A DNA stretch of 64,000 nt from the NCBI GenBank assembly GCA_026874595.1, contig CM049307.1, positions 92,728,330 through 92,792,329 on the forward strand. The letters are read 5' to 3'. Each line of letters begins with the position of its first letter. Positions within the stretch are counted from its first letter, which is position 1. Both the position numbers and the translations under genes were made by a program. Under the pieces are notes generated by a model. The model was given only the letters and a program-made list of their open reading frames with translations, had not been told where the DNA came from and made no database searches. Below, piece after piece: positions 35,226-48,540 of this stretch. Origin of the DNA: Sipunculus nudus. Its lineage: Eukaryota > Annelida > Sipuncula > Golfingiida > Sipunculidae.

Positions 35226-37049
35226 TTTTATCGATCTTTACTATTACACCTGGGCCCCCAAGTGTGATGGGGTGAAGTATATTATATGCACTACTGCATC
35301 AAGAAAGAACTGAACAAGTTTATGTACGATGAATGCCGAGATAACGACTTCATTTTGTCATGATTAGTGAAAATGTACTAAAACAAATTACTTCACGACG
35401 CTGAGGTGTTTTTCTTTATGTGAGAAGTGCATTGGCTATCACAGCCTGACTGTATATTTGTATCTGAAAAGGGTCGCCTTCATAATATACAAGTATATAG
35501 TATCATCCTTATGCTCTTAGAAACTCCAGAAACAATATATCCCTTATTCTTGTCCAAAAGTAAAGTGCGAGTCGTGACGTCACAGAGGTTAATGACGTCA
35601 CTCCACGTGCTTGTTCCCTGAAAGATGTCAGTAAATCATTGGGACCTTATTTGTTGTTCATTGTGTTTATAGGTTAGAGGGACGTATTCCAGGCCCTATA
35701 TTTTATCATATAAGGTGCAAGTGTTCGGGCACTGGGAAACTTTTTCTAAAGTTCAACTCCTGTACTTTTAATTTTTTTTGTTCGAGAAAAACAGGGGTTG
35801 TGCATGTCGTAATATAATAGAATACAGCAACTTCTCAAACTGGCCACTAGGTGTCGCCACATGTCAAGCCTTTTCACAGAAACGTGTATACAACTTTCAA
35901 TTCACTCCAACATAAAAAAAGGCTCCTGCTATAAATATTGTATGCACATGCAAATATTTTTTTGCCTGCAATTGTCCGCTGCTCTGCAATATGTAATGCC
36001 TGCTAATCCAGACCGGGAAATAGGTGACTCCAACCTACAGTTAAGGACAGCAACACAAAGATGTTCAGGGGCGTTTTTTTTATTATTTCAATTAAACGTT
36101 TTAGGGTACAACACAGGTTTAATTAACATTCCAGGGCACCAACTTTGAACACTCTCTTAGGCGCAGGGTTCGCCTCCCCATAGCCAGGGGCGTATTCACT
36201 GGGGGGAGGGAGCCCAAAGGGGCGTTCCTTCCAACTCCTCTCCTTTATTCTGCAAACACTTATGCTAGTCAACTACTGGCAAGTGTCATGTTTGTAAACT
36301 CTATTTTTTCTATATTTTCGATTATTGAGGTATATTGAGGTATATTGAGGTATATCAATTTCATTTAGGGTAATAAACCAATCAGCTAAAATCAAGCTGA
36401 TCTATCTTGGTACCAAGTACCATTTATTACTTAAACATATATTAACTAAAAATATCTAAACAATACATTCACAATACCATGGATAAGGATATAAAACATA
36501 AACATTATAATTATGTGAACCCAAAAACATACAAGCATATTGCTGCCTTTGAGACAACACTTCGGGGCAGACAGCAGAGAAGATTCCAGCGGACGCAGAA
36601 GCGTGTGTAAGATTCTAGGACCTTATCCGACTAATGCGGCATTATAGATTTTCAATCGACTTTCTCCTGGATTTTATGCATTTGGACTTCAGTTTACTTT
36701 CTGGGTTGTTGCAAGATCTTTCCACTGGACTGTCATTCTCCGAGAGTTAACGTTTAAAGGACTTATCGTTGTGATAGTGTTGGTATCCAGGTACTGTGCA
36801 CATACATTATTTTCTATGTGATTGTATTGACTTGTTGCTGTACCGCTGCTTTACTGTATAATTGTATTGATTTAGTGCATTGTAATGTAAGGGTTGCTTT
36901 AAGAATAAATTATAGTTATTTGTTAAAAAAATACCACTGACTTCTTTATTCATTCCCCTAGACATTTCACGCTGCACAGTGTTACAGAATCTATTTTTTT
37001 TTATCTCCGTTACAGAATTTGTGTTCATCACGCATACGTGATCAGTTTA
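35226..37049. other. Intergenic; no gene recognised
   Basis: Two TGACGTCA sites at 35575 and 35593. A threefold 12-bp repeat (TTGAGGTATA core) lies at 36324-36356. A 'CAGGGGCGTATTCACTGG' stretch at 36184 looks like a transposon end without a partner. Confidence 0.4.
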
Positions 37050-37870
37050 TATTAGGTTCCGTAACAATATTTAGAAAGTATATCATATTTACACTCATAA
37101 AAGTAAGCAGAGTACTAAAATAATACAATCAGTGTATATCTATACTGTGGGGTACGAAGCAATTATAATACAATATTCTGTAACAATGACAGACTTGGCC
37201 TGTAGGCCAAAGCAATAAATTGAATAAGCACCATGGAATGAAGTTAATATTCATTACCATATGATCAATGAATACTAAGTTAATAGAATACTTCACACAC
37301 CAACACAAAAAGATGCGACTGCACCATATGTCATGTAGCCGATAAATTCCCTAAAATTTCTCGCTTAATTCGTTTCTTGAAAGCAGCACACGATGTGGCT
37401 GATCTAGAAATACTGGATAAACTATTGGAGACTTTTGGCCCAGCAATTAGTGAAGACTTCTTCAAATAGTTACTGGATCTACAGTACGCTGTAAGTTAAC
37501 ATCCGTTTCTTCAGCATTTTGCCATGGCAGTATACAGTGACATCATATGCGTACATCACAATGCCATCCAAACTGGTCCAAGTATTGTACCCTGAGGGAC
37601 ACCTACTTTCATAGCTGCAGGGCTAAATAGATTATTATTGTATGTGACTATCTGTGACCGATTATGCAGATATAAATGAAACCAAGCAACTTTGTTACTA
37701 CCAAAACCAAATGTATGCAGTTTTTCTAGTAATCTTTTATGATTTATTGTATCAAATCCTTTGGTCAGGCCGAAAAAAAACCAAGCGGCTGTAACTTTCC
37801 TCTTATCCATATTTTTATATATACCATTTGAATATTTGCCAAGAGCAGTTACTGCTGATCTTCCCAGCAC
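37050..37870 (-). pseudogene. 3' part of a dead non-LTR retrotransposon (reverse transcriptase)
   Basis: The minus frame contains MDKRKVTAAWFFFGLTKGFD, then TINHKRLLEKL, FHLYLHNRSQIVTYNN and VGVPQGTILGP. These are the reverse-transcriptase blocks of CR1/Jockey-type LINEs. Just downstream the catalytic Y-A-D-D box reads VMYAYDVTVYCHGK, in another frame and with the intervening region deleted. A further block, WN-LP-type GPKVSNSLSSISRS, marks the ORF end (about 37440-37330). A 3' UTR-like stretch with GGCCTACAGGCCAA follows near 37195. The copy is inactive. Confidence 0.8.
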
Positions 37871-38194
37871 ATATATAAAATATTGATTTTTCAGTGTATA
37901 AATATATCAAATATATAATGAAATCAATCATACATTAAATAACTGCATTGGTACTTTTTTCTGGATATTTCAAAATGATTAAAATCAATCTAGAAAAACG
38001 GTTGATTTGTTCCAATTACTATTTATTTGTGCTTGTTCTCGTCTCTGATCAATATTTTATTTTGGAGTGCTCTGATTAGGAAACATCATTTTGCTAGAAT
38101 CTCACGAGACCAATCCATCTCTCTTTGTCTGCGTGTAATAAAACGTTTAACAGGACATGTTGCTTTTTTTTCTAGGTCCTTAAATGTACAGTGG

Positions 38195-38258
<64 letters not shown>

Positions 38259-39176
38259 CACTCCCTAGAAGAAAATAGGTAAAGGCCCTCGGCAATGAAT
38301 TTGATGTTGCCCCCCCCCCCCCTTCTTAACATCCTGTATACGCCACTGATTGCGGACCCTTTTCAATTTATATTATAATTTGGATATCAAATAAAAAAAA
38401 AGAATGCCAGAAAGTATATTCATGGAAAAAGCTTGATTTTAAGAAGACTTTCTGATTTAATAACTTGCGTGTGGTAAATGATTTAGTCAAACATAGGCTC
38501 TACAGTTCCAACAGCATTATGAAAATGTTTTCATATATGAAGAGCATATTTGTGTTCTCCTGAATCGGCAAAACAAGTGTTTTCATACTTGAGTAAACCT
38601 TATTTTCCTAATTTTCAAGCTCCTGTCGGTCCTTGTCTAATTGCCTTTGCTCAATTTTGCCCAATTCACAAAGAGTATTGCTTTCGGAGTTGTTCATATT
38701 CTTTCCTGCTTCTTCTGACAGAGTGACTGCTTTTGTCTTTAAATATGATGCATCAGATTAAAGTCTTTTCAGAATTCTTTTTGCTTTAACTTTATTGCTT
38801 TGTTTACTTTTACTCTGCTATCCTCATATGTAATTCTTGATTTCCCTTTCTTCTCTTTGCTAAGTTAATACTGGCTAAGCCACTATACTCATGCGGTAAG
38901 CATCTGTTTTGTGACGGGCAGTTCATGGGTATTAATGAAATTTATCTGTTCTTATTCATGGACTTGGCAGTAAACAATAACTGTGTCTTTATGCAAATTT
39001 TCAATCAGCACATATTTGTTGACATAAAGTTACTAACCACTTCCAAACCCATCATAATGGCCACTCAGAGGATAATGACCACCCGTTGTTGTCGCAATCA
39101 TGTAACTAAATTAAACCAATAAAACAATAATCCTAGTAAGTTGTAAATATTCAAGCCAGTCGCCATGCAAAGCACG
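37871..39176. other. Intergenic; no gene recognised
   Basis: AT-rich, with the microsatellite noted and a CAGTGGCGTATAC transposon-end-like sequence on the minus strand at 38335-38348. Confidence 0.4.
38198..38251. repeat. (TA)n microsatellite
   Basis: About 27 TA units. A C13 run follows at 38309-38322. Confidence 0.9.
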
Positions 39177-39541
39177 ATTTTCAGGGTCCCATGGATTACA
39201 TGCATGTCACAAGACCCATCTGTCGTTCGAATCTCAGCCGAGACGGTGATATTTTTCAAGGTCAGCCCCCTCAAAGGGTGAGCGCTCTGTAGGCATAACG
39301 GGGAGACTGTGCCCAACAGTCACGTTTCACTCACAAACGTCTTACGGGGGTTCCTCGGTGTTATGACCTGCAACAATTGGGATGAAACCCAAGTCCCGCT
39401 GGAGTGGTAAACCGAGCCTTTTTGACACCAAGGCTATCGTGTGTTAGCCCCTGTCAATTTGTCCGAAACCGGGACAATATCTGCAAATGTATAGTTAAGC
39501 AAGCATGATAAAATGTAGGCAGGTACCTCCACCAAAAAAAA
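39177..39541 (+). mobile_element. tRNA-derived SINE, family A, older copy
   Basis: From 'GTTCGAATCTCAGCCGAGAC' onward it aligns with the copy at 61850. Shared blocks: 'AAAGGGTGAGCGCTCTG', 'GTTTCACTCACAAAC', 'TGTCCGAAACCGG', 'TATAGTTAAGC', 'ACCTCCA' and an A12 tail. GTTCGAATCTC is a Pol III B-box. The tRNA-like head is strongly diverged. A short AAAGCAC word at each side may be the remains of a target duplication. Confidence 0.75.
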
Positions 39542-40086
39542 AAAAGCACAACACCCATTGGTAAGTGTCCCTACATCATCTTAGCAATTTTCTTCACTGT
39601 AAATATGTATTTGGACAGACGTTTCCATTTGCCACTCGGCCTATCCGTTATAATTTGGTGGGTATTGGTGGTTCAAAGATGACATCCCTGACAACATATC
39701 TGTGGAGGTTAGGAGCCCTAGCGCGGCCCATAGATGTTTATTTCAGGTCATGGGACATGACTTTGTTTTTGTACTGCTCCAAAACCGGATTCTCAGATCC
39801 ATCAGTTCTTTTTCCAGCAGTTCGTTGTATAATTCATCAAACTTAATGGGGAATTTCCCATCTAATTCATTTAAAACCTTCTTAATGATATGTGGAGCTA
39901 CAACAAATTGGATAATTAAGGGAATTGGTTCTTTTCATATCGGGACTGTTTGGCAGTTGATAGGTCTGGGAGCATGACTTGAAAAAGCTGGTGGGGACCG
40001 GAATTTAATGATCGAGAAATGCGGTCCATGACAATGTTAGCAGCCAACAACATTTCACCACGTGACACACTCTCCTTCAGGGTAAG

Positions 40087-40133
<47 letters not shown>

Positions 40134-40138
40134 GGGAG
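40087..40138. repeat. (GA)n followed by a G-run
   Basis: About 17 GA units followed by a G14 run. Confidence 0.9.
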
Positions 40139-40309
40139 CTGCATGTTTCCGTGTTTCCATTTATCCATGTTTCATATTTCCATATTTCAATGGTGAATAG
40201 CTTTGTGCACATATCCGCACGCTTGACAGTGCAGCGGTCAAAAATAAGTTTTTTTTCTTAGCAATATTTGACGGTTTTTACCTGTGTAACCTGCATGTAT
40301 TCTTTCCGC

Positions 40310-40460
40310 CTTTATGTCTGACGACGTCATAAACCTACCGAACATACGTCATGTCATTACGTCCGGCAACCCAACGCGTGACGTCACCGGACCTATTTAT
40401 GTTAGTGACGTTAAACAAGTGTGTACATACGTATAAAATACACACACATATATATTATAG

Positions 40461-40511
<51 letters not shown>

Positions 40512-40881
40512 CATAAACACATACAATTATACAAAACGAATATGTTGTTTTTATATAAAAATAAACATTAGCCGACTTGGTTTATTCGGATTCAAGTTAG
40601 TTTTAAATTGAGTAATATTAATTTCTTACACTATATATACTTTCTCTTAATATTTTAATTTAAACAGATCAGATACTTAATTTACAGTTCAAATCTTATT
40701 ATTATTAACTATTAAGGTGATAACCCGTCGATGCAATCTTAACCGAAGTCAGTCGGCTACCTTCCGATACACGACCTCAGTTGGAAATTGCCGCTAGATG
40801 GAAAGAGGCCAATGATCGAAACGTCATGACGCCGATATATCGATGACGTCAGTTTACATTGGTGACGTCAACACATATGCG

Positions 40882-40900
<19 letters not shown>
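40310..40900. promoter_or_regulatory. Two TGACGTCA clusters, each followed by a TATA-like stretch and (TA)n
   Basis: Left cluster: ACGTCA-type words at 40322-40420 with a perfect TGACGTCA at 40379, followed by GTATAAAATA and (TA)n at 40464-40506. Right cluster: perfect sites at 40844 and 40863, followed by GCGTATAAATA and (TA)n at 40887-40932. The parallel order suggests duplication. TGACGTCA is the CREB/ATF site. No gene starts here that I can see, so a regulatory role is unproven. Confidence 0.35.
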
Positions 40901-40932
<32 letters not shown>

Positions 40933-40959
40933 TTATTTATTTTATATGGATATGAGAAA

Positions 40960-41144
40960 TAGCTATTATCAAAATCGTGGTACTCTCTATGGCTCATATG
41001 GTGGCGTTCGGTTGTCTGGAAGGGTTCGAAGAAACCAGAGGACACGTAGAATCCACTCTCATACCCACATGGGGGATCGAACCTTGGTCGCCAGCGGGGA
41101 GAGCCGACTCGGAGCGTTTTACCACTCGACTATACAGGGTCCCT
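40960..41144 (-). mobile_element. tRNA-derived SINE, family B
   Basis: Minus strand: the head starts near 41144 and reads ACCCTGTATAGTCGAGTGGT (A-box TAGTCGAGTGG), then GGTTCGATCCC (B-box) about 45 bases later, at tRNA spacing. A non-tRNA body follows towards 40960. The sequence differs from family A. The 3' end is not defined. Confidence 0.55.
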
Positions 41145-43500
41145 AAACGCAACAATGAATAAACAATGGCAGTTCTAATTAAATGTTACTTTCCTCACAA
41201 TATTTACATTTTTAGGTTCTTTGTACTGTTCAGGAAGTTTTAAATGTTTATAATGTTCAAGAAGATTCTCATTGATGAATAGACAGATGAATGTATGGTT
41301 ATCTTGTTTATGAGTCTGAGATTTTAAGACAATTAAAGGCGTGTTGAAAATAATTGTTTCATTGTCACGCATAATTAGTTATCGACTCCAATTTTTTATC
41401 TACAGTCTAAGGAATGCAGGCCTCCGCCATGTCGGCTGTGTCTATTGTTGGATGCTCCCAAAAGTGTTTGCATTCACTTATTCTGCCCATATTCCCAGGT
41501 TCATTTGTGCACAAGTGACTGTACATTTATGAACCGTGACTTATATACCAGTGTTTTATTTTTATGGTATTGCACTATAAAGTAACTATTGTATGACCAG
41601 ATGAATGATTCTATAATTTACAGGATATTGGTATGCGGTATCGTGTATCGATGTTAGGGTAGGAAGGTAGGTTAAGAGAACCCAGGTGCTTTGTTTGATA
41701 TTGGTTTCAGTACAGACGTAATTCCGTGAGAATTGGTCCTTGCCGGTTCTAGTCTAGACGGTTCCTGTAGTAGCAATATTTACTGTAGTCTTCAAAGGCA
41801 ACGCACCTGCATGCTTGTTTTCCCAATGTTTTTGTCTCTGGAGGCGTGTCCATTTTAGTATTCATGCATTGAACGACAGCCCACATAATATGTTAGGGCG
41901 ATAGGCTAAGGGCGGTCTGAATGTGTGACGTAAGCAGGCGTACATAAGCTGAAGACGCTAGGGAAAGGACACAACATCCTAGGTCAGCGCGCTATATGGT
42001 GTAGTCTGAGAGTTTTCGGTCCAAGGAGAGGGTCCGATATTGTCTGTAAACCGATTAGCTGAAGGACGATTTCCCGGTATAGTGAACATCAGAGTCTGCG
42101 AACGACCAACGTGAATCGCACTAACGGACTTGCGAGTTGTGTTCACACCAAGGACTTTTAAGCAGCCGATGTATTTCTGCCGTTGTGAAGCCCAACAAAC
42201 TGACCAGAACAATTGATACGCTGATCATTGTGATTGATATCGAATTCTTTCATGCGTGGTGGCATATTCGGGTACAGAGTGCTGGATATATCCAGAGTAA
42301 TACTGCAGTGAAAGACATTGTCTGTGATTCAAAGGCGAGTACTTCAAGAGCAGAGACTGTGTCATATCAGTATTGATTTGTGGCGAGAAACGCTAGTGAG
42401 TCGTGATAAACTGCCTGGACTCGAGGAGTGCATACCTGAGTCACGTGCGCGACGAGCACGCGTCCAGCGGCTGTGTTGCCAGGTGAATCTCTGTGAGTTA
42501 TGCTTACGGCGAGTGTCAGGATTATTACATCTTTTGTGTGGAACGCCTCTCCAGAGAATTGTTTGAAATCATTATAGTCTTTCTCATCTTTTTGAGTGTA
42601 TGTGTAAGTTTCAGCCTGTTTCTATTCCTTCGGGGGTGTGACAAAAGCGTCTCGCTATGATAGCTGTTGTTTGTTGTCTGTTACATCCTGGCGGGGTGGG
42701 GGGGGGGATGGGGGGGGGGGGAGGGGGATGGAGGTCTAGATCGTGTGACGCACTCAGGGTATTTGGTATCGCTTTAATTCAATTACAAATGCGACATTTT
42801 CAAATGCATCTTAACTTCTAGGGCTGTATCGATACGCAACGTCGATACGGTTACCGATACGCTTTTCATACTGTATTGGTCGTATCGAAGGAAAACAATG
42901 ACAACATGCAAACATGGATACAAGTCTTAAACTATAACCTTAAATACTTATAAATATGACAAATATGTTACCATATAATCGACTGCACGTCTAGGAAATA
43001 TCGGCAGGTCGAGGCTTCGATGAGCGATACAAGAAAACATTACTGACGTGAGCCTTGTTTGTTGAGGAAATGAACCCCCACCCGATCCAGGGTAAAAGCA
43101 CCGCTCATTTTATAAGGACAGTATAGCCCCATACAGAATATCCAAATTTTCTTAATACCATTTTCCAACACATTATATGATTAATATATAGTTGAGTGAA
43201 GAAAGTAATTTTTGCTCAATTTTCGGTCTTCATATATTTGAACATTCAATTAAGGCTAAAATCCATTATGATTCGTAAAGGCCATAGAAGCAAGCAATAT
43301 CCTAAATGATCTTATTAGATACACAATTAAGAGTAGTAGGATATAGATATCGCTATAATATATATTAATATCTTTATGAGACTAAACCATATCTTCTAGG
43401 TCATCATCGTTAATTTTAATTCTAAAAAAACAATAAGGGGTTTATCATTCAAGCATTCATATATCTTCAATTTCAAACCAGTTTTTTAATCTGTCTGCTA
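41145..43500. other. Intergenic; no gene recognised
   Basis: 41900-42590 is less AT-rich, with several open frames but no protein character; it could be part of an LTR or other repeat. A G-rich tract lies at 42694-42731. 'AGGGCTGTATCGATACG' at 42822 resembles a hAT-type end without a partner. Confidence 0.35.
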
Positions 43501-43519
43501 CAGGAAGCTGAACTTTGGC

Positions 43520-44245
43520 CTAAAAAGCATACTAAAATTACAATCTCAGAAACGGCTGAAGCTATAATCACAAAATTTTATGCAAATGTTGGTCACATTG
43601 GTCATATTTGAAAATGTGGTATTGATGGCACCACCTGCATCGACCTTTTTTGTACAGGGTCATCAGTCATGAATACTTTAACCCATAATTTCTCAGGAAC
43701 AGCAGGAGCTAGCATCTCCAAATTTTGTGTAAATATTAGTCACGTCAATTGTTTTTGGATTGAGCTTTTTGTCACGCTACCTGCATCGACTTAGATTTTA
43801 CAGGGCAAAGCTGGAAACCCTTCAATATTTCACAGACATAATCCCAGAGTTTTTCAAATGGTTTTGGTTTGATGAATTCTGGCCGAGTTACAGAAATTGA
43901 ACTTAGCCAATTTGCCAAGCAAGCATACTAACATAACTATCTCAGAAAGACAGGAGCTAGCATCACCAAGTTTTGTGCAAATGTTGGTTACTTGACTTAT
44001 ATTTAAAAATGAGGTTTTTGTTTCACCACCGATATTGACCTGATTTTTACTGACAAAAAGTTTTAGTCTCTCTAAGCTTTTACATTAAAAATGTTGTATG
44101 ATGAAACTTGTCTACCTGAATGCTTTAAGCTTTAACAAGAATTATCTAATGTAGGGTTCTCTCAGTTAGCCAGAATAGATTGGGTTGCAGACGACGGACG
44201 ACGAAAAAACAATCTCATAAGCTCACAGGTTCACTAAAAATTATT
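43520..44245. repeat. Degenerate long-period repeat, three units
   Basis: Units begin near 43540, 43690 and 43935. Shared words: 'TCTCAG(G)AA', 'AGGAGCTAGCATC', 'CAAATTTTGT', 'CAAATGTTGGT(C/T)AC'. The right end has ACGACGGACGACGA and GAGCTTAT-type words. Related wording on the opposite strand at 51390-51750 suggests a dispersed family. Confidence 0.5.
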
Positions 44246-47200
44246 AACCTTGCTCCTTATTTTCTTTTAGCAATAATGATTACGATGTTTTCATAAAAAT
44301 AATCTTCGTCTCCTCGGTTAAATAGGTTTAACCACAAAATGTTTAACCACGACGCATTTCCTTCTCGCCTACGTTTCATGTTTATTCTTTTGTTAATATT
44401 GGACATCGGTGTCATTTTTTTTAGAGGAATTAGACTCTGCCGGTTAGGCATTGCGGCTTAAGAAATCCTTTCTCTAAAGTGCACCGGGGCTTTTAAATAC
44501 ATTGAATACACCAGCAGTGTAGGTAGAGTGAGGAGGGTAATGTAGTCCGTTAAAACAAGTTGGATTGAAATAGTTTCAAGGCAAATTACATGAACATGAT
44601 GGCTTCTGTGGTGAGGACCACGGAATGAGTAATCTTATGTAAGCATGCGCATGTGAATGGAAACAGGGTTTTTCTTACACTGTGAAAAAGTTTGACAGTT
44701 GAGATAAGTAGTCCCGGCAATCCAATAATGCCTAACTGGAAGAGGTTCGGCGGTGCTCTGGCGATCAAATGGATTGAGTTTTTTTGTTTGCTGAACTCGC
44801 TCCTTATATCACTGGTTGGTATTAATCCAGTGACTGGCACCGTTACATTTTGCAGTGCCATTCTCGCACAAGTTGAATAATTGAAATTACTTCAGCGATC
44901 TTGCATGTCAGCGGCCCATAAAGCCAGAAATATCGACAATTAAAACCCCCCTCCCACTTTTATGAACCTTGTACTTTTCTCTTTTTTATGTTTAGATGTC
45001 TTACATTTGCAAAGTTTAATTTTTGTACAAATAGACGAGCCATATGGATAAATTAGACGTTTCCCAGACTTAGCACTCAAGCAAAAAACACCACTCATAC
45101 CATCTAAATGAAAACTCGCTGCGTACAAAAGAAAGGTCCTCACAGTTTGTGTAGGCCTTTATTCAAACTGCATCAGTATCTACAGAGTCAATGTATGTGG
45201 AAATGTGGGGGACTTTGTAGTGAGGGGGGTATCATGTTAAACGGGTGTAAAAATCTGCACCGGGGTAACATCCCAAAGTTCAAGGAAAGCTTATCTTTAA
45301 CATGGTACCGTTTTCCCTTTAACTCAGTCTCTTAAGCATTTTTTATTAATAATTACTTGTACAAATATGTTCACTCATTGACAATTATATATAATAAATA
45401 GCATGGACAAAGAATATACAAAGTCCATAATAAAAGAGATATATTTCACACCTTTTTTGACGAGTCAAAATGGGGGATACAAGACATACTACATAATAAA
45501 ATTGATCTCATTGCGACATTCTTGTCCACTGAAATCAGGAAAACCTATGTGACAGGCCAAAATTTCCTTCTCAGTAAACCTGGGTGATACTACATAGATA
45601 GTCTCTTTGTGGTTTAAGTGTTGTGAGAGATCAATAAAAGTTTCTTTGCTTGGTGTGTGTGAGAGTGATAGTATCAGAGTGTGACACCCTGCCACTGGCC
45701 ATCCAGCACAGTCCCATATATTAAAAGGGTAAGAAAAATACTGATAGAGAAATGCAGGAAAAAAATAAGGGAAAAAGAGATGCAAGACAAAATAGGGAAA
45801 CGAAGAAAAATGTAGGACCAAAGTAGGTAAACGAAGATTCTGGACAAAAGAAGGAGGAAAAAGAAAATGTAGGACAAAGTAGGGAAACCAAGCCAATGTA
45901 GAAAAAAGGAGGACTTTAACACACTTGTGACAACATTTTCGATGCTAGTTCTTAATAAATGGATGTGAAAACAAAAAATGTGATATTATGGGGAACATGT
46001 TTCAACACTTTTTATGAGGAACTCAGTTTGTTATAACATTGTGCTCAAATCTGACTGTAATAATTTACTTTTAATAAAACAATGACACATTAACAGTCTC
46101 TAACAACAGTTTGAAAAGTGAATGTTACAGAGTGAAACCAAAAAGTAGGAAACGTGAATATTTCCAGGAAAAGTAGGCTCCGTGGACAGCCTGAAGTGAC
46201 AAACACCATCGCTTGTAGTCATGTTTACAATATTCACATGATATTGAACAACCTGCTCATAGCATGTGCAAATATGCACTGGAAATCTGACCATAGAGCA
46301 GATTGTAATCTGAGTACTTTGTGATAAAGTGACAGATCAGAAAGTGTTACACATGCTTTTGAGTGACAGAACCATTACGTGGTCTTACTTGATCAGAATA
46401 AAGTGAAACTCAAGTGGCAGATTTAGTGAGGGTTGCATTGGAGCACAAATTACACTTTTTCAACCAAAAACAATCAGGGAAACAGAATAATTTATGCTTA
46501 AAGGGGCCCAATCACCTGTAAAGCACGCTGATTGCTTCTTCCCTTTTAAATAAATCTGTGTCTGCCAAAATATTGCATGAAAACCGTTTGCTTACTCTTG
46601 TAAACGAGTGTTAAGTGGACCAGGCGCGATCACAGGTGTCAACAAAAACACAGTGCTTGGGGCTGTGTGCATCACAGAGCCACAACACATGTCAATCAGT
46701 AGTTGCCCTGACTGACTTGGCCAAAAAAATTAATACATGTTCCTGCTGGTTGAAACACCATGTATTGCTGATCACAAGCGGAACTCAGGTCAAGTGGCCT
46801 TGTTAGGGTAAACTGACACGTGGACAGCGTTTACCAACAGGCAGAGCCATAACAAAGTTGTTAAACAGCCATATGTGAGGTACTGAGACTGTGTGCTGGG
46901 ATGGTTTTTCTGGGAAAACTTTTGTATAAAGCTATTCTGAACTGATAGAGTTAAATATTAACACTTCTGGCACACTTGTTTACCTGTGCCCAGGTGTTGA
47001 GCCACCCTCCTCCAACCCCTTTTATAGATCCTGTAAACGCCATAGAGTGTCTTTTCATAATATTATAACTGGAGGTCAGTCTACACTACAGAGGACAGTG
47101 CACAGCCTGTGTTAGTGACAACATTGGACAACAAATGGTTCTCCTTGACCTGTGCCTGTATGAATTGGATTTTTGACAACAAACCTCAAAAGTGTCCTAT

Positions 47201-48540
47201 TAATCTGCACTTAGTCTTTGTGAAAGATGGCTGTACATGCTGAAAATGGTTGAGAAGAATGAACCAGTCAGGATCTGATAAATGCATGAAAACACAACAT
47301 GAAGATACTCCACGGACAGTGTCAAGGCAAGAATCCATCTGATGTGATTGAACCTGTATCAGCTGAGAAGAGGCTAGAATAATCCTTTTGGGTGGATCCA
47401 CCCAATTCAGGAAATAAAGCAGAATTTAATTTTTTTTAATCTGATTCTAAGGCTATCCTGTTTTACGGCAATAATTATAAAAATACACTTTCATCACTTG
47501 TGAATACAAATGATCATTTGGAAATTTGCATACATAATTTATTTTCTTTGGAACATCACCTATTCAAAATAATCTCAATTTGTTATGAAATTATGTTTGA
47601 TATAAAAATTCTCACACAAATTTTTGCATGATGTACAACAGGTCAAGACCTCCAGTCAACCCATACAAATCAAAGGGTTTGATTTTGTGTGTTGGTGTAT
47701 GTGTGCATGTATATATGTATAAACTGTCATGAGTGTTCAACACACTAATATTTTTGTCTTTCCTGACACATTCATCATTTATCAGAATTACTGTCACATT
47801 AAAAAAAAATAACTATTTCACAAATGGCACCTCTTGTTTCTGAAGTCCTCATTTAGGACAACCCTCCTTTCTTATAATATCATGTAAAAAGCATCAACAT
47901 ATCTAATATAAAGTCAATCAGGAAAGTGTCCAATACAGCTGAAGCCTTGCTCTGACCAGAGCAAGAGTATGACAGCAAAATAGAGCAAAAGCAGAAGGCT
48001 GCAACTTACCAGCAGCAATGTTCAACTGTTGGTATATTTCACTGTTTTCTAGTCTGGAGAGTTTTGTCCAACAAGTTCAAAGATGCAATAAAGGCAAGGT
48101 TTGCTGGTGGTATGGGGTAAGCATGGAAATATAGGAATTACCAAGTCAGTCATAACTGGGAATGAACTTCTTTGGGAAGAGGTATTTTGTGAACCAGTTT
48201 TCATGTCATTTGGCTAACACTTATCTAACTGCCCCTCAGACAAGTTGTATTGATATACACTTGTACACGAGTCTGTACATTTCCCTAGAGTTCATTTCAT
48301 GATCATACACACTGCAGCGAGTCTCTGATCTGGATTCAAGTGACCCTGGACAGGGCCTGAGTCAAGCCAAGCCAGGTTATGCTGTGGTGTCTTGTGATGT
48401 CATCAACGTGTTTGCTAATTACGTGCTGAGATACCAGTCTCCACCGTCCCATCTTCCATTGTTTCCTGTGCTGTATTCTGAAATGATTTATTTTGTATCT
48501 CAAGCCAAATTGCATCAAAATACTGTTATATATACAAATA
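44246..48540. other. Region downstream of the CSN1 exons; last exon not located
   Basis: No recognised exon. The missing 3' end of the CSN1 gene could lie here or between 48.5 and 50.1 kb. The minus ORF 45489-45896 has some protein-like text (FIDLSQHLNHKETIYVV) but no recognisable family. Confidence 0.35.

Noticed and set aside
37556-37870. Reverse transcriptase ORF as a functional LINE
   Set aside because: The catalytic Y-A-D-D box reads Y-A-Y-D in another frame after an internal deletion, and the 5' part is absent.
36184-38348. CAGGGGCGTAT at 36184 and inverted CAGTGGCGTAT at 38348 as the two ends of one 2.2-kb transposon
   Set aside because: The flanking 8 bases do not match and the inner sequences do not pair, so they are probably ends of unrelated insertions.
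41651-42684. Solo LTR running from TGTTAGGG to TGTTACA
   Set aside because: No matching target duplication, no second LTR and no recognised primer-binding site or polypurine tract.
45489-45896. 135-codon minus ORF as a host exon or the missing CSN1 end
   Set aside because: It does not match the CSN1 C-terminus, and the N-terminal half is low-complexity (repeated F-P-x-F-V-L-H text from a short tandem pattern). The last 60 residues look better but have no recognisable family.
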